In this document: positions 44,013 to 52,727 of the stretch, piece by piece
Position numbering within the stretch: position 1 is the first letter of the stretch
Layout: every line of letters starts with the position of its first letter
Assembly (NCBI RefSeq): GCF_946481715.1
Contig: NZ_CAMLOV010000006.1
Coordinates: 1 to 64,000, forward strand
Direction: 5' to 3'
From: an uncultured Mucilaginibacter sp.
Lineage (GTDB): Bacteria; Bacteroidota; Bacteroidia; Sphingobacteriales; Sphingobacteriaceae
Length of the DNA stretch: 64,000 nt
The notes under the pieces: generated by a model
The model's database searches: none
What the model saw: the letters and a program-made list of their open reading frames with translations, nothing else
Told to the model about the DNA's origin: nothing
Position numbers and translations under genes: made by a program

Positions 44013-45971
44013 GTGTCGAATCATAAAGATCTGCAAAAACTAACGGCCTCCGGGCTATTGATTAGTTTGGGAATAATATACGGTGATATTGGCACATCCC
44101 CGCTATACGTGTTTAAAGCCATCATAGGCACCAACCGCATCACCGAGGAATTGGTGCTTGGCGGCGTTTCGCTCATCTTTTGGACGCTGTGCCTGCAAAC
44201 TACCCTTAAGTATGTTGTGATTACGCTACGGGCCGATAACAAAGGCGAAGGTGGCGTTTTTTCGCTTTTCTCGCTGGTACGGCGCAGGGCAAAATGGCTG
44301 GTAGTACCGGCAATAATTGGCGGCTGCGCACTGCTTGCCGATGGTATCATCACCCCTCCTATTACTATATCTGCTGCTATAGAGGGTTTAAACGCCCGTT
44401 ACCATAGCATCCCCACATTTTATATAGTTGTAAGTATCATCGCCTTCCTGTTTTTTATACAACAGTATGGCTCTTCTATCGTTGGCAGGGCATTTGGGCC
44501 AATTATGTTCCTTTGGTTTACCATGATGGGCGTTTTAGGCATTAGCTACATTATCCAGATGCCTTCTATCCTAAAAGGCGTTAACCCTTATTATGCTTAC
44601 CAGTTGCTTACCAGCAACTATAACGCGTTTGTAATATTGGGCGCCGTTTTCCTTTGCACTACCGGTGCCGAGGCCCTATACTCGGACCTTGGGCATTGCG
44701 GGCGGCCCAATATAAGGGCCACGTGGCTTTATGTTAAGCCTTGTTTGCTGTTTAACTATTTTGGGCAGGCGGTATGGCTGTTGCAGCACAATGGCCGTGC
44801 CGATATAGACCTGAACGTATTTAACCCATTTTACCAGATAATGCCGCCCTGGTTCCTCATATTTGGTATAGGCATAGCCACCGTGGCAGCGGTAATTGCC
44901 TGCCAGGCGGTTATATCAAGTTCTTTTACTTTAATAGCCGAGGCCGTGCGCCTAAACTTATGGCCCAAAGTAAAAATAAGGTACCCCAGCATCCAAAAAG
45001 GGCAACTATATGTACCCAGCATCAACTGGATATTGTTTGCAGGCTGCTTAGGCGTAATGTGGCTGTTTAAAAAATCGGAAGCAATGGAGGCAGCCTACGG
45101 CTTAAGTATTACCGTTGCCATGATGATGACCACCATCCTCATCTCCAATTTCCTGAAACGCAAAAAGGTGCCGATGTATATTATTGTGGCTTTCTTTGCT
45201 ATGTATATGGCCATCGAGAGCGCATTTTTGCTGGGTAACCTGCACAAATTTATTGATGGTGGCTGGTTTACGTTTGCAATAGGCGTAGTATTGTTTATTG
45301 TAATGTGGACCTGGTACGTGGCCCGTAAAATTAAAAACCGGTACGTAAAATTCATCGAGATAGATGAATACTACGACATTATTAAGGAAATGAGCGAGGA
45401 CCAAACGGTACCTAAGTATGCTTCGCAACTGGTTTACATGACCAGCGCTAATTTCAATTCGGAGATAGAATCAAAAATAATTTATTCGATACTGCAGAAA
45501 AAACCCAAACGTGCCGACGTTTACTGGCTGGTGCATGTTGATGTAGTGGATGAGCCCTACAAACGCGAATACGAAGTTGATTTTTTGATACCCGGCAAGC
45601 TCATCCGCATAGATTTTAAATTGGGCTTCCGCGTAGAGCAGCAAATAAATTTACTATTCAGAAAGGTAGTGGAAGACCTTGTAAAAAAAGGCGAAGTAGA
45701 TATCACCAGCCGGTACGAATCGCTGCATAAACACAAAATAGTTGGCGATTTTAGGTTTGTGGTGATCGAAAAAGTTTTGTCGCGTTCGCACAACCTATCG
45801 TTTTACGAACGTTTCATCATGTTTATTTACGTACAACTAAAAAAAGTAAGCTTATCAGAAGAGCGCAATTTTGGGCTCGACCTAAGCTTTGTTACTGTAG
45901 AAAAAGTCCCCCTCATGCTTACCTCGCCCGAAAGTGTAGAGATACACCGCGTAGAAGCATCAGAACAATAA
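44013..45971 (+). CDS. kup: Kup-family potassium transporter (copy 1)
   Basis: A 652-residue potassium uptake protein. About twelve membrane segments cover residues 15-440. The family motifs GIIYGDIGTSPLYVFKAI, LRADNKGEGGVFSLFSLVRR, GGCALLADGIITPPITIS and CTTGAEALYSDLGHCGRPNI are all present. The cytoplasmic C-terminal domain covers 450-652. It starts with GTG. It is followed 58 bases later by a close paralogue. Proton-coupled K+ uptake is the known role of the family. Confidence 0.97.
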   Translation: MSNHKDLQKLTASGLLISLGIIYGDIGTSPLYVFKAIIGTNRITEELVLGGVSLIFWTLCLQTTLKYVVITLRADNKGEGGVFSLFSLVRRRAKWLVVPAIIGGCALLADGIITPPITISAAIEGLNARYHSIPTFYIVVSIIAFLFFIQQYGSSIVGRAFGPIMFLWFTMMGVLGISYIIQMPSILKGVNPYYAYQLLTSNYNAFVILGAVFLCTTGAEALYSDLGHCGRPNIRATWLYVKPCLLFNYFGQAVWLLQHNGRADIDLNVFNPFYQIMPPWFLIFGIGIATVAAVIACQAVISSSFTLIAEAVRLNLWPKVKIRYPSIQKGQLYVPSINWILFAGCLGVMWLFKKSEAMEAAYGLSITVAMMMTTILISNFLKRKKVPMYIIVAFFAMYMAIESAFLLGNLHKFIDGGWFTFAIGVVLFIVMWTWYVARKIKNRYVKFIEIDEYYDIIKEMSEDQTVPKYASQLVYMTSANFNSEIESKIIYSILQKKPKRADVYWLVHVDVVDEPYKREYEVDFLIPGKLIRIDFKLGFRVEQQINLLFRKVVEDLVKKGEVDITSRYESLHKHKIVGDFRFVVIEKVLSRSHNLSFYERFIMFIYVQLKKVSLSEERNFGLDLSFVTVEKVPLMLTSPESVEIHRVEASEQ

Positions 45972-46029
45972 ACAACAAGCCCGGCTACCAACAAAGCCAT
46001 GCTTATTATATAATTAAATTAACAACACC

Positions 46030-47991
46030 GTGTCAACTCACAAGGATCTGCAAAAACTAACAGCCGCCGGGCTGTTGATCAGTTTAGGAATAATTTATGG
46101 CGATATAGGCACATCGCCCTTATACGTGTTCAAAGCCATCATTGGCTCGGAGCATTCCAATTTTTCGCAGCGCATCTCCGAGACGCTGGTACTTGGCGGC
46201 GTTTCCCTCATTTTTTGGACACTTACGCTGCAAACCACATTAAAATATGTTGTAATAACGCTTAGGGCCGATAACAAGGGCGAGGGCGGCATATTCTCCC
46301 TCTTTTCCCTGGTACGCCGCAAAGCAAAATGGCTTATTGTACCGGCAGTATTAGGTGGCTGCGCCCTGCTTGCCGATGGTATCATCACCCCGCCAATTAC
46401 CATCTCATCGGCCATAGAAGGTTTAAAAACTTACTACCCCGAACTGCCAACCGTGCAAATTGTAATTGCAATTATAGCGGGGCTGTTTATTATACAGCAG
46501 TTTGGCACATCGCTGGTGGGTAAGGCGTTTGGCCCTTTAATGTTTATTTGGTTTACCATGATGGGTGTTTTAGGTATAGCCTTTATTGTGCAGATGCCCT
46601 CTATCATAAAAGCTTTAAACCCTTATTATGCAGTGCATTTACTCACCAGCGATTATAATGCCTTTATCATATTAGGTGCCGTGTTCCTGTGTACTACCGG
46701 GGCCGAGGCATTATATTCTGATCTGGGCCACTGCGGGCGCAAAAACATCCAGATAAGCTGGATATATGTAAAGGCATGCCTTGTTTTAAACTACCTTGGG
46801 CAGGCCGTATGGTTGCTGCAGCATACCGGGCAATCGATAGACCTGAACCTGAATAACCCATTTTATAAGATAATGCCCGAGTGGTTCCTCATCTACGGCA
46901 TAGGCATTGCTACCATTGCGGCGGTTATTGCATCGCAGGCTTTAATCTCGGGTTCGTTCACGCTAATAGCCGAGGCCGTAAGGTTAAACTTGTGGCCAAA
47001 GGTGCGCATCAATTACCCAAGCGAGCAAAAAGGGCAGTTGTATGTACCCAGCGCCAACTGGCTGCTTTGCGCGGGCTGTATTGGCGTGGTGCTGCTATTT
47101 AGGCACGAGGCAAAAATGCAGGCGGCTTATGGTTTAAGTATTACCATGGCCATGCTGATGACCACCATCCTGGTATCAAAATTCCTGCAGCGCAAAAAGG
47201 TGCCAACCTATATTATAGGTGCGTTCCTGCTTGTTTACCTGTTGATAGAGGGCACGTTCCTGTTAGGTAACCTGCATAAGTTTTTAGAAGGCGGCTGGTT
47301 CACCTTATCTATCGGTTTTGTATTGTTCACCGTAATGTGGACCTGGCACACCGCCCGAAAGATCAAAAACCGCTATGTGAAGTTTATCGAGATAGATGAT
47401 TATTACAACATCATTAAAGAGATGAGCGAGGACGAAACCGTACCCAAATACGCATCGCAGCTTATTTACCTCACCAGTGCCAACTTCAACTCCGAAGTAG
47501 AATCTAAGATCATCTACTCCATATTGCAAAAGCAGCCCAAACGCGCCGACGTTTACTGGCTGGTACACGTTGATGTGGTGGATGAGCCTTACAAAAGCGA
47601 GTACGAGGTTGACCACCTGATACCCGGCAAACTCATCCGCGTTGACTTTAAACTGGGTTTCCGTGTAGAGCAGCAGATAAACCTGTTGTTCCGCAAGGTG
47701 GTAGAAGATTTGGTGAAGAATGGCGAAGTGGATATTACCAGCACCTACAAATCGCTTAACAAACACAAAATTGTAGGCGACTTCAGGTTTGTGGTGATAG
47801 AGAAAGTATTATCGCGTTCGCATAACCTGTCGTTTTACGAAAAGGTGGTGATGTTTATTTACTCGCACCTCAAAAAGATCAGCCTGTCCGAAGAGCGCAA
47901 CTTTGGCCTCGACCTGAGTTTTGTTACGGTAGAGAAAGTACCGTTGATGTTAACCTCGCCCGAATCGGTGAATTTAACGAGGGTGATGTAG
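46030..47991 (+). CDS. kup: Kup-family potassium transporter (copy 2)
   Basis: A 653-residue paralogue of the preceding protein, alike from end to end (same motifs, same C-terminal EKVPLMLTSPESV), with a few extra residues after FKAIIG (SEHSNFSQRISE). It too begins with GTG, in an almost identical sequence context. No own promoter is clear in the 58-base gap, so the two are probably one transcript. A terminator follows. Confidence 0.97.
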   Translation: MSTHKDLQKLTAAGLLISLGIIYGDIGTSPLYVFKAIIGSEHSNFSQRISETLVLGGVSLIFWTLTLQTTLKYVVITLRADNKGEGGIFSLFSLVRRKAKWLIVPAVLGGCALLADGIITPPITISSAIEGLKTYYPELPTVQIVIAIIAGLFIIQQFGTSLVGKAFGPLMFIWFTMMGVLGIAFIVQMPSIIKALNPYYAVHLLTSDYNAFIILGAVFLCTTGAEALYSDLGHCGRKNIQISWIYVKACLVLNYLGQAVWLLQHTGQSIDLNLNNPFYKIMPEWFLIYGIGIATIAAVIASQALISGSFTLIAEAVRLNLWPKVRINYPSEQKGQLYVPSANWLLCAGCIGVVLLFRHEAKMQAAYGLSITMAMLMTTILVSKFLQRKKVPTYIIGAFLLVYLLIEGTFLLGNLHKFLEGGWFTLSIGFVLFTVMWTWHTARKIKNRYVKFIEIDDYYNIIKEMSEDETVPKYASQLIYLTSANFNSEVESKIIYSILQKQPKRADVYWLVHVDVVDEPYKSEYEVDHLIPGKLIRVDFKLGFRVEQQINLLFRKVVEDLVKNGEVDITSTYKSLNKHKIVGDFRFVVIEKVLSRSHNLSFYEKVVMFIYSHLKKISLSEERNFGLDLSFVTVEKVPLMLTSPESVNLTRVM

Positions 47992-48010
47992 CTAAATCAT
48001 ACTAATACAA

Positions 48011-48046
48011 AAAAGGGTTGCCGGTTTAACGGGTAACCCTTTTTTG
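48011..48046 (+). terminator. intrinsic terminator after the kup pair
   Basis: AAAAGGGTT pairs with AACCCTTTT, with an inner CC/GG extension, and ends in a T tract. Confidence 0.75.
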
Positions 48047-48073
48047 TTGGCTATTTTCAGCCACCTCTTTGCG

Positions 48074-48149
48074 AGGAACGAACAATCTCCCGATATGTAG
48101 AGCGGCTATGCAAGGCGTTAATACAAGGCGTAGAGATTGCTTCGTTCCT
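48074..48149. repeat. REP/MITE-like palindromic element
   Basis: AGGAACGAACAATCTC (48074-48089) pairs with GAGATTGCTTCGTTCCT (48133-48149) with one bulge. The preceding bases TTTGCG extend the likeness to the elements at 30099 and 59868. Confidence 0.75.
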
Positions 48150-48181
48150 TATGATGACTGGCGGTAGGTTATTTATAGTCT

Positions 48182-48302
48182 TGTCATTCCGAACCGAGGA
48201 ACGAGGGAGGAATCTTGTTGTTGATGCAATGCTCACCACTTTGCATGCCTGCTTTGCATTGCTAACAAGATTCCTCGTCGCTACGCTTCCCTCGGAATGA
48301 CA
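48182..48302. repeat. palindromic element, second type
   Basis: TGTCATTCCGA and TCGGAATGACA form the ends of a 121-base imperfect palindrome; inner arms are AGGAATCTTGTT and AACAAGATTCCT. It lies in tandem with the TTGCGAG-type element. Confidence 0.8.
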
Positions 48303-48416
48303 TATCCTCAAGTCATTGATCAATAGTATTTCTTTAATGTCAATATATTTTTCTATGGGTACAGTTGGCGGTACAGCAATGACGCGGGGACGATAGTGGC
48401 TGTGCCCTAAAACAAT

Positions 48417-48444
48417 AACCGCCCTATATTCCTATCGGGCGGTT
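48417..48444 (-). terminator. terminator of the amino-acid permease gene
   Basis: AACCGCCC and GGGCGGTT pair around a 12-base loop just after the permease stop; read on the minus strand, a short T-rich tract follows. Confidence 0.7.
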
Positions 48445-48462
48445 CTATCTTAAAAGTATTGT

Positions 48463-50181
48463 TTAACCCTTTGCTTCCGCTTTTTGTGCTTTGCCAATTA
48501 AACTGTGCTTGTAACCGTAAAACACATAAATCACCAGCCCTATTAGCAGCCATGCCAGGAACCTTATCCAGCTTTGGTAGGTGAGTTCGGTCATGAGGTA
48601 AAAGCAGCTTAGCAGGCCTAATACAGGTATCAGCGAGAGGTTACGCAGAACAGCGGCCACCGTTAGCGCGGCAGATAATAATATAAACAGGAAGAAGGGG
48701 AATTTCTCGTGGATGTTCTCCCCCGCCAGTATATCCATAAAAGGTTTCCAAAACAGGTAGATCATCCCAATAAAAATAAACGGAACTACGTATTTGGCGT
48801 TAACATAAGGTAGGTGGAATTTACCTTTTACCGCAGCTTCCCTCGGCATTAACAATACGCCGCCGCAAACTAAAACGAAGGCGAATAAAGTGCCGATACT
48901 GGTAAGGTCGGTTACCTCGGTAAGGTTAAGGAACAATGCCGGTACAGCAACCACAAAGCCGGTTACAATAGTAGCAAACGATGGCGTACGGAATTTTGGG
49001 TGGATGCGCGAAAACGCCTTAGGAAGCAACCCGTCGCGGCTCATGCTCATCCATATACGCGGCTGGCCTAATTGGAATATCAGCAGTACGCTGGCGGTAG
49101 CAATAACTGCGCTGATAGATATTACATAGCTGATATTTTTAAGCCCTACTTTAGCAAATACAAAAGCTAACGGATCGCCTACCTGCAGGTCTTTATAGTT
49201 TACCATCCCCGTTAATACCAGCGATATGAGGATATACAGCACGGTACAAATAAGCAGGGAATAGATCATCCCCCTTGGCAAGTCTTTCTGCGGGTTTTTG
49301 CATTCCTCGGCAGTAGTAGATATGGCATCGAACCCAATGTAAGCAAAGAAAACGCCTGATACGCCTTTCATTACCCCTTTAAAACCATTCGGCATAAACG
49401 GGTGCCAGTTGGCCGGGGTTACATAAAAGAACCCTATCGCAATAACCGCAATTACGATAACCACTTTTAAAACCACCATGGCATTCGTAGCTTTCTTTGT
49501 TTCGCGGATGCCGATGTAAACCAGGTAGGTAATAATAATTACAATACCAAGTGCCGGTAAATTTGCGATGAATTTTACGCTGCCAAAACCGGGGGCGTTT
49601 GCCCATGCAATGGCGGCAGTTTTCATATTATCGGTAATCTCGCCCAACTTGCCGGCGGCTGTAAGTTCCTGTATCTTCTCCTGCGCGCGGAAAGCCGAAA
49701 AGTAATCCATCGTAAGGTATTCGGGCATGTGGATATGAAAACCTTCCAGCAGGTTCACAAAATAGGTGCTCCAGGATATAGCTACGGCAATATTCCCGAT
49801 GGCATATTCCATCAGCAAGTCCCAGCCTATTATCCAGGCAATTAACTCGCCAAAAGAGGCATAAGCGTAAGTATAGGCACTGCCAGCAACGGGTATGCGC
49901 GATGCAAACTCGGCGTAGCATAAAGCAGAAAAACCGCAGGTTACTGCGGTTATTATAAACAATATTGAAACCCCGGGGCCGCCATAAAAGGAAGCTTCGC
50001 CGATGGTGGAGAATATCCCCGCTCCTACTACGGCAGCAATGCCCATCAGGGTGAGGTCTTTTACGTTAAGTTCTTTTTGGAGTTGGGAGGCTGTGCCGGG
50101 ATGCTCAGCGTCGCTGAAACCACAGGCAACATCAGCCATAATCTTGTCTACAGATTTTTTGCGGAATATGCTTTTAGACAT
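48463..50181 (-). CDS. APC-family amino-acid permease
   Basis: A 572-residue membrane protein with 12-14 segments. LTLMGIAAVVGAGIFSTIGE is the first-segment APC motif, and the FFAYIGFDAISTTAEECKNPQKDLPRGM segment is typical of the cationic amino-acid permease (CAT/YfnA) group. It imports amino acids with protons or by exchange; substrate unknown. It has its own terminator. Divergent from the PAP2 gene. Confidence 0.93.
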   Translation of the reverse strand: MSKSIFRKKSVDKIMADVACGFSDAEHPGTASQLQKELNVKDLTLMGIAAVVGAGIFSTIGEASFYGGPGVSILFIITAVTCGFSALCYAEFASRIPVAGSAYTYAYASFGELIAWIIGWDLLMEYAIGNIAVAISWSTYFVNLLEGFHIHMPEYLTMDYFSAFRAQEKIQELTAAGKLGEITDNMKTAAIAWANAPGFGSVKFIANLPALGIVIIITYLVYIGIRETKKATNAMVVLKVVIVIAVIAIGFFYVTPANWHPFMPNGFKGVMKGVSGVFFAYIGFDAISTTAEECKNPQKDLPRGMIYSLLICTVLYILISLVLTGMVNYKDLQVGDPLAFVFAKVGLKNISYVISISAVIATASVLLIFQLGQPRIWMSMSRDGLLPKAFSRIHPKFRTPSFATIVTGFVVAVPALFLNLTEVTDLTSIGTLFAFVLVCGGVLLMPREAAVKGKFHLPYVNAKYVVPFIFIGMIYLFWKPFMDILAGENIHEKFPFFLFILLSAALTVAAVLRNLSLIPVLGLLSCFYLMTELTYQSWIRFLAWLLIGLVIYVFYGYKHSLIGKAQKAEAKG

Positions 50182-50227
50182 ATAATTTGATCAGTTTTAG
50201 TTCTTCAAACCAAACATAACCATTTTT

Positions 50228-50257
50228 TTGCATTGAAAAACTATATCCGTTACTTTG
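50228..50257 (+). promoter_or_regulatory. promoter of the PAP2 phosphatase gene
   Basis: TTG (50228-50230) and TTACTTTG (50250-50257), 19 bases apart. The start of transcription would fall at or next to the ATG at 50264. Confidence 0.45.
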
Positions 50258-50263
50258 TGGGCA

Positions 50264-50932
50264 ATGAAAACAGGCGTTAGGGATGTTTTATTTAAGATAC
50301 AATACTTTTTTTTACCCTACCTCGCCGTGTTATGCGGGTGTTTGATTGTCAAACTATTCTACTCGCGCCGGGAAATATACTTTGCGGTGAACGGTGTTTA
50401 CAACAGCTTTGCAGATTTCCTCGCTCCCTACATCACCGATATTGGCGACGGGCTTACCATCATTATCATATCGGCCATTTTGCTGTTATACAACTACCGT
50501 AGCGCTTTCCTGTTATTTACCAGTTTTTTAATAACATCCATTGTAGCCCAGGTGCTTAAATACTGCATTAACAGCCCAAGGCCGCGGGCTTTTTTTGACA
50601 GCGAGATTGATAGATTACGGTTTGTTGATGGCGTACACATCATAGCCGGGATACAAAGCTTCCCATCGGGGCATACAGTAACTGCATTCTCTGCGGGGGT
50701 TGTGCTTACTTACCTTATCAAAAATAAAAAATGGGGAATGGCATTACTGCTGGTAGCCATGCTGGTAGGTTACTCGCGCATGTACCTTAGCCAGCATTTT
50801 TTTGAGGACGTTACCGCCGGCTCGGCAATCGGGGTATTTGTTACCATTATTTGGCTGGGTTTTATAGATAGCAAACAATTTTTAAGGTCCCCCCGATGGA
50901 ACAGGGGGATCCTAAAACCTAAGGGAAATTAG
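50264..50932 (+). CDS. PAP2-family membrane phosphatase
   Basis: A 222-residue membrane phosphatase. The three catalytic motifs are clear: KYCINSPRPR, PSGHT and SRMYLSQHFFED. It likely removes phosphate from a lipid such as undecaprenyl pyrophosphate or phosphatidic acid at the membrane. Start at 50264. The last residues (RSPRWNRGILKP) are coded by a G/C-run hairpin (50886-50912). Its stop overlaps by four bases the stop of the next, convergent gene. Confidence 0.92.
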   Translation: MKTGVRDVLFKIQYFFLPYLAVLCGCLIVKLFYSRREIYFAVNGVYNSFADFLAPYITDIGDGLTIIIISAILLLYNYRSAFLLFTSFLITSIVAQVLKYCINSPRPRAFFDSEIDRLRFVDGVHIIAGIQSFPSGHTVTAFSAGVVLTYLIKNKKWGMALLLVAMLVGYSRMYLSQHFFEDVTAGSAIGVFVTIIWLGFIDSKQFLRSPRWNRGILKPKGN

Positions 50933-51591
50933 CGCTCCATTTGCTCCCTTAACTTTTTATTGCGGCGGGTTATATAGAATATGATGAGCCCTATAAATAC
51001 CACAACGATCACTGCACCCGAGATCAAGCCTGGCGATATCCCTTTTGCGTTAGACAGGTACTGGTCGGTACGTTCCAGTTCAGGTGATACCTTGATGGAG
51101 CTTGAAAACGCCTTGTATTCATCTTTTATAAGGTCGGCACGGTTTTGCTGGTAGTAATACTCAAAGGTATAGGTAACATCCTGCGTATATATTACTATAA
51201 AGTTACGCAGTTGCACGCCGGCACCCTGGTCGGTAGAAAGGGTAAACGTTTTGGCTTTTAGGTGCCCGATGGTGGTATCGCGCACGTTTAATGCATCCGA
51301 GCCTTCTGCCTGGCCTTTTATCCCTTTTATATAATCCTTTAATACTTTATTAAGGTCGCGCTCCTTTTTTAGCGGCGTGTTATTCTCGGCATTTGGCTGC
51401 CGGATAACTACCATGTACCCCAACGGGGTGTTGCCCGAAAACACTTGCTGGCCGAGCGTATCTTTCCGGGTATATTTCTCGGGTAACGAAATTGTAACCA
51501 GGCTATCTATCTTAACAGGCTTAAGTGCCTGCGCAAAGCCTGCTGCCGATAATAGCAACAGGACGCTGAAACTTATCAATATCTTTTTCAT
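50929..51591 (-). CDS. membrane-anchored periplasmic protein
   Basis: A 220-residue protein with a cleavable signal (to residue 20, GFAQ), a soluble domain (25-170) and a C-terminal membrane segment (about 188-208) ending in a basic tail RRNKKLREQMER. So the main domain faces the periplasm. No family is recognised. It may be a quality-control or a binding protein. Nothing in the context tells. Confidence 0.7.
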   Translation of the reverse strand: MKKILISFSVLLLLSAAGFAQALKPVKIDSLVTISLPEKYTRKDTLGQQVFSGNTPLGYMVVIRQPNAENNTPLKKERDLNKVLKDYIKGIKGQAEGSDALNVRDTTIGHLKAKTFTLSTDQGAGVQLRNFIVIYTQDVTYTFEYYYQQNRADLIKDEYKAFSSSIKVSPELERTDQYLSNAKGISPGLISGAVIVVVFIGLIIFYITRRNKKLREQMER

Positions 51592-51688
51592 AGATGGTTT
51601 AACCTATAAAACACAGATTAGTTTTAATAAGCTTTTACTTGTGGCAAAAAATGCGTATATTATTGTATGAAATTAAATATGATAAACT

Positions 51689-52294
51689 ATGAAACTAAGA
51701 GTAATAAGAGCAAGCTATGATGAAGAAACCATAACGGTTTACCAGGCTTACAATAGCGGTATAGCGGCGGCAGCAGTTAAGCACCAAACGTTTGTTGCGC
51801 CTTTTAAAAAGGAAAGGATGACCTGGATAAAGCCATCTTTTTTATGGATGATGTACCGCGCCGGCTGGGGAACTAAAGAAAATCAGGAAAGGGTTTTAGC
51901 TGTAAAAATGAAACGAAGCGGCTTTAATGATGCATTGAAAACGGCATGCTTAACAGCCTTCGATGCTTCGGCGCACATATCTTACGATGCATGGCACAAT
52001 GCGCTTAAAACCGCACCGGTGAGGGTACAGTGGGATCCGGAGAAGGATATACTGCTACAGCCTTTAAATTACAAATCGGTGCAGATTGGGCTATCCGGCG
52101 AAGCCGTACGTCAGTACCTTAATAATTGGATAGTGGAAATAAAAGACATTACCGATTATTGCAGCTGCATCCATCAGTTGGTAAAAGCAAATAAACTTAC
52201 CGAGGCTACCGCAATGCTGCCTGCCGAAACCCTTTATCCGCTCCCCGCTGATATTGCTATAGCCATCCATTCGGACCAGGATAGCGGCCAATAA
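51689..52294 (+). CDS. DUF4291 protein
   Basis: A 201-residue cytoplasmic protein of the DUF4291 family: RVIRASYDEETITVYQAYNSGIA, then FKKERMTWIKPSFLWMMYRAGWGTKENQERVLAV. The conserved Arg, Trp and Lys residues suggest an enzyme, but the reaction is unknown. It stands alone, and is followed by about 430 bases of repeats. Confidence 0.85.
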   Translation: MKLRVIRASYDEETITVYQAYNSGIAAAAVKHQTFVAPFKKERMTWIKPSFLWMMYRAGWGTKENQERVLAVKMKRSGFNDALKTACLTAFDASAHISYDAWHNALKTAPVRVQWDPEKDILLQPLNYKSVQIGLSGEAVRQYLNNWIVEIKDITDYCSCIHQLVKANKLTEATAMLPAETLYPLPADIAIAIHSDQDSGQ

Positions 52295-52498
52295 TCGAAT
52301 AAGGCTTCCACCGTACAACTTTAAAAACCCCTCGGTTAGGGCTCATTTTTTGGGCTGATCTTTATAATCCGATATCGTCGGCACAACTTCAACCCTCAAG
52401 TTACAGCCCTGGTAGCAACGCCGCATTGAGGCCTTCAAAAACCTAAAAAAAGTCATTTTTTGATAAAACGGGGTTAAGCGAGCATTAACCAAAAAAAA
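52295..52498. other. gap before repeat region, no clear gene
   Basis: Sequence after DUF4291 with no open frame of note and only a weak terminator-like CCC/GGG hairpin near 52330. Nothing firm is seen. Confidence 0.45.
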
Positions 52499-52535
52499 CC
52501 ACAGAAAAACACAGAAAAACCGCAGAAAAACGCGG
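52499..52535. repeat. 10-bp A-rich tandem array
   Basis: ACAGAAAAAC twice at an exact 10-base spacing, then CGCAGAAAAACG. The A runs fall in phase with the DNA helix, as in bent DNA. Confidence 0.6.
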
Positions 52536-52560
52536 ATTTTTGCACATCGCCATTTTGCTG

Positions 52561-52703
52561 TACGAAACTGTACGAAACTGTACGAGATTGTACGAAACTG
52601 TGCGAAACTGTGCGAAACTGTACGAATAGCCCGAAAATTTGTACGAACTGTACGAAGTTGTACGAACTGTACGGATCGTACAATTCGTACAATTCGTACA
52701 ATG
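52561..52703. repeat. 10-bp tandem array with inverted end (TACGAAACTG)
   Basis: Six units of TACGAAACTG type in exact 10-base steps (52561-52620), then less regular GTACGAACT units (to 52676), then three 9-base units of the reverse type GTACAATTC (52678-52703). It lies between convergent genes. The frames through it are low-complexity and are not coding. Confidence 0.85.
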
Positions 52704-52727
52704 TATAGGCCTGAAAAAGGTTTACAA

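Noticed and set aside
52474..52701. Reverse-strand frame of 75 residues rich in Tyr, Val, Gln and Phe
   Set aside because: It is the translation of the 10-base tandem arrays; low complexity and without start context.
52561..52703. Possible CRISPR array
   Set aside because: Units are about 10 bases with no spacers, and there are no cas genes.
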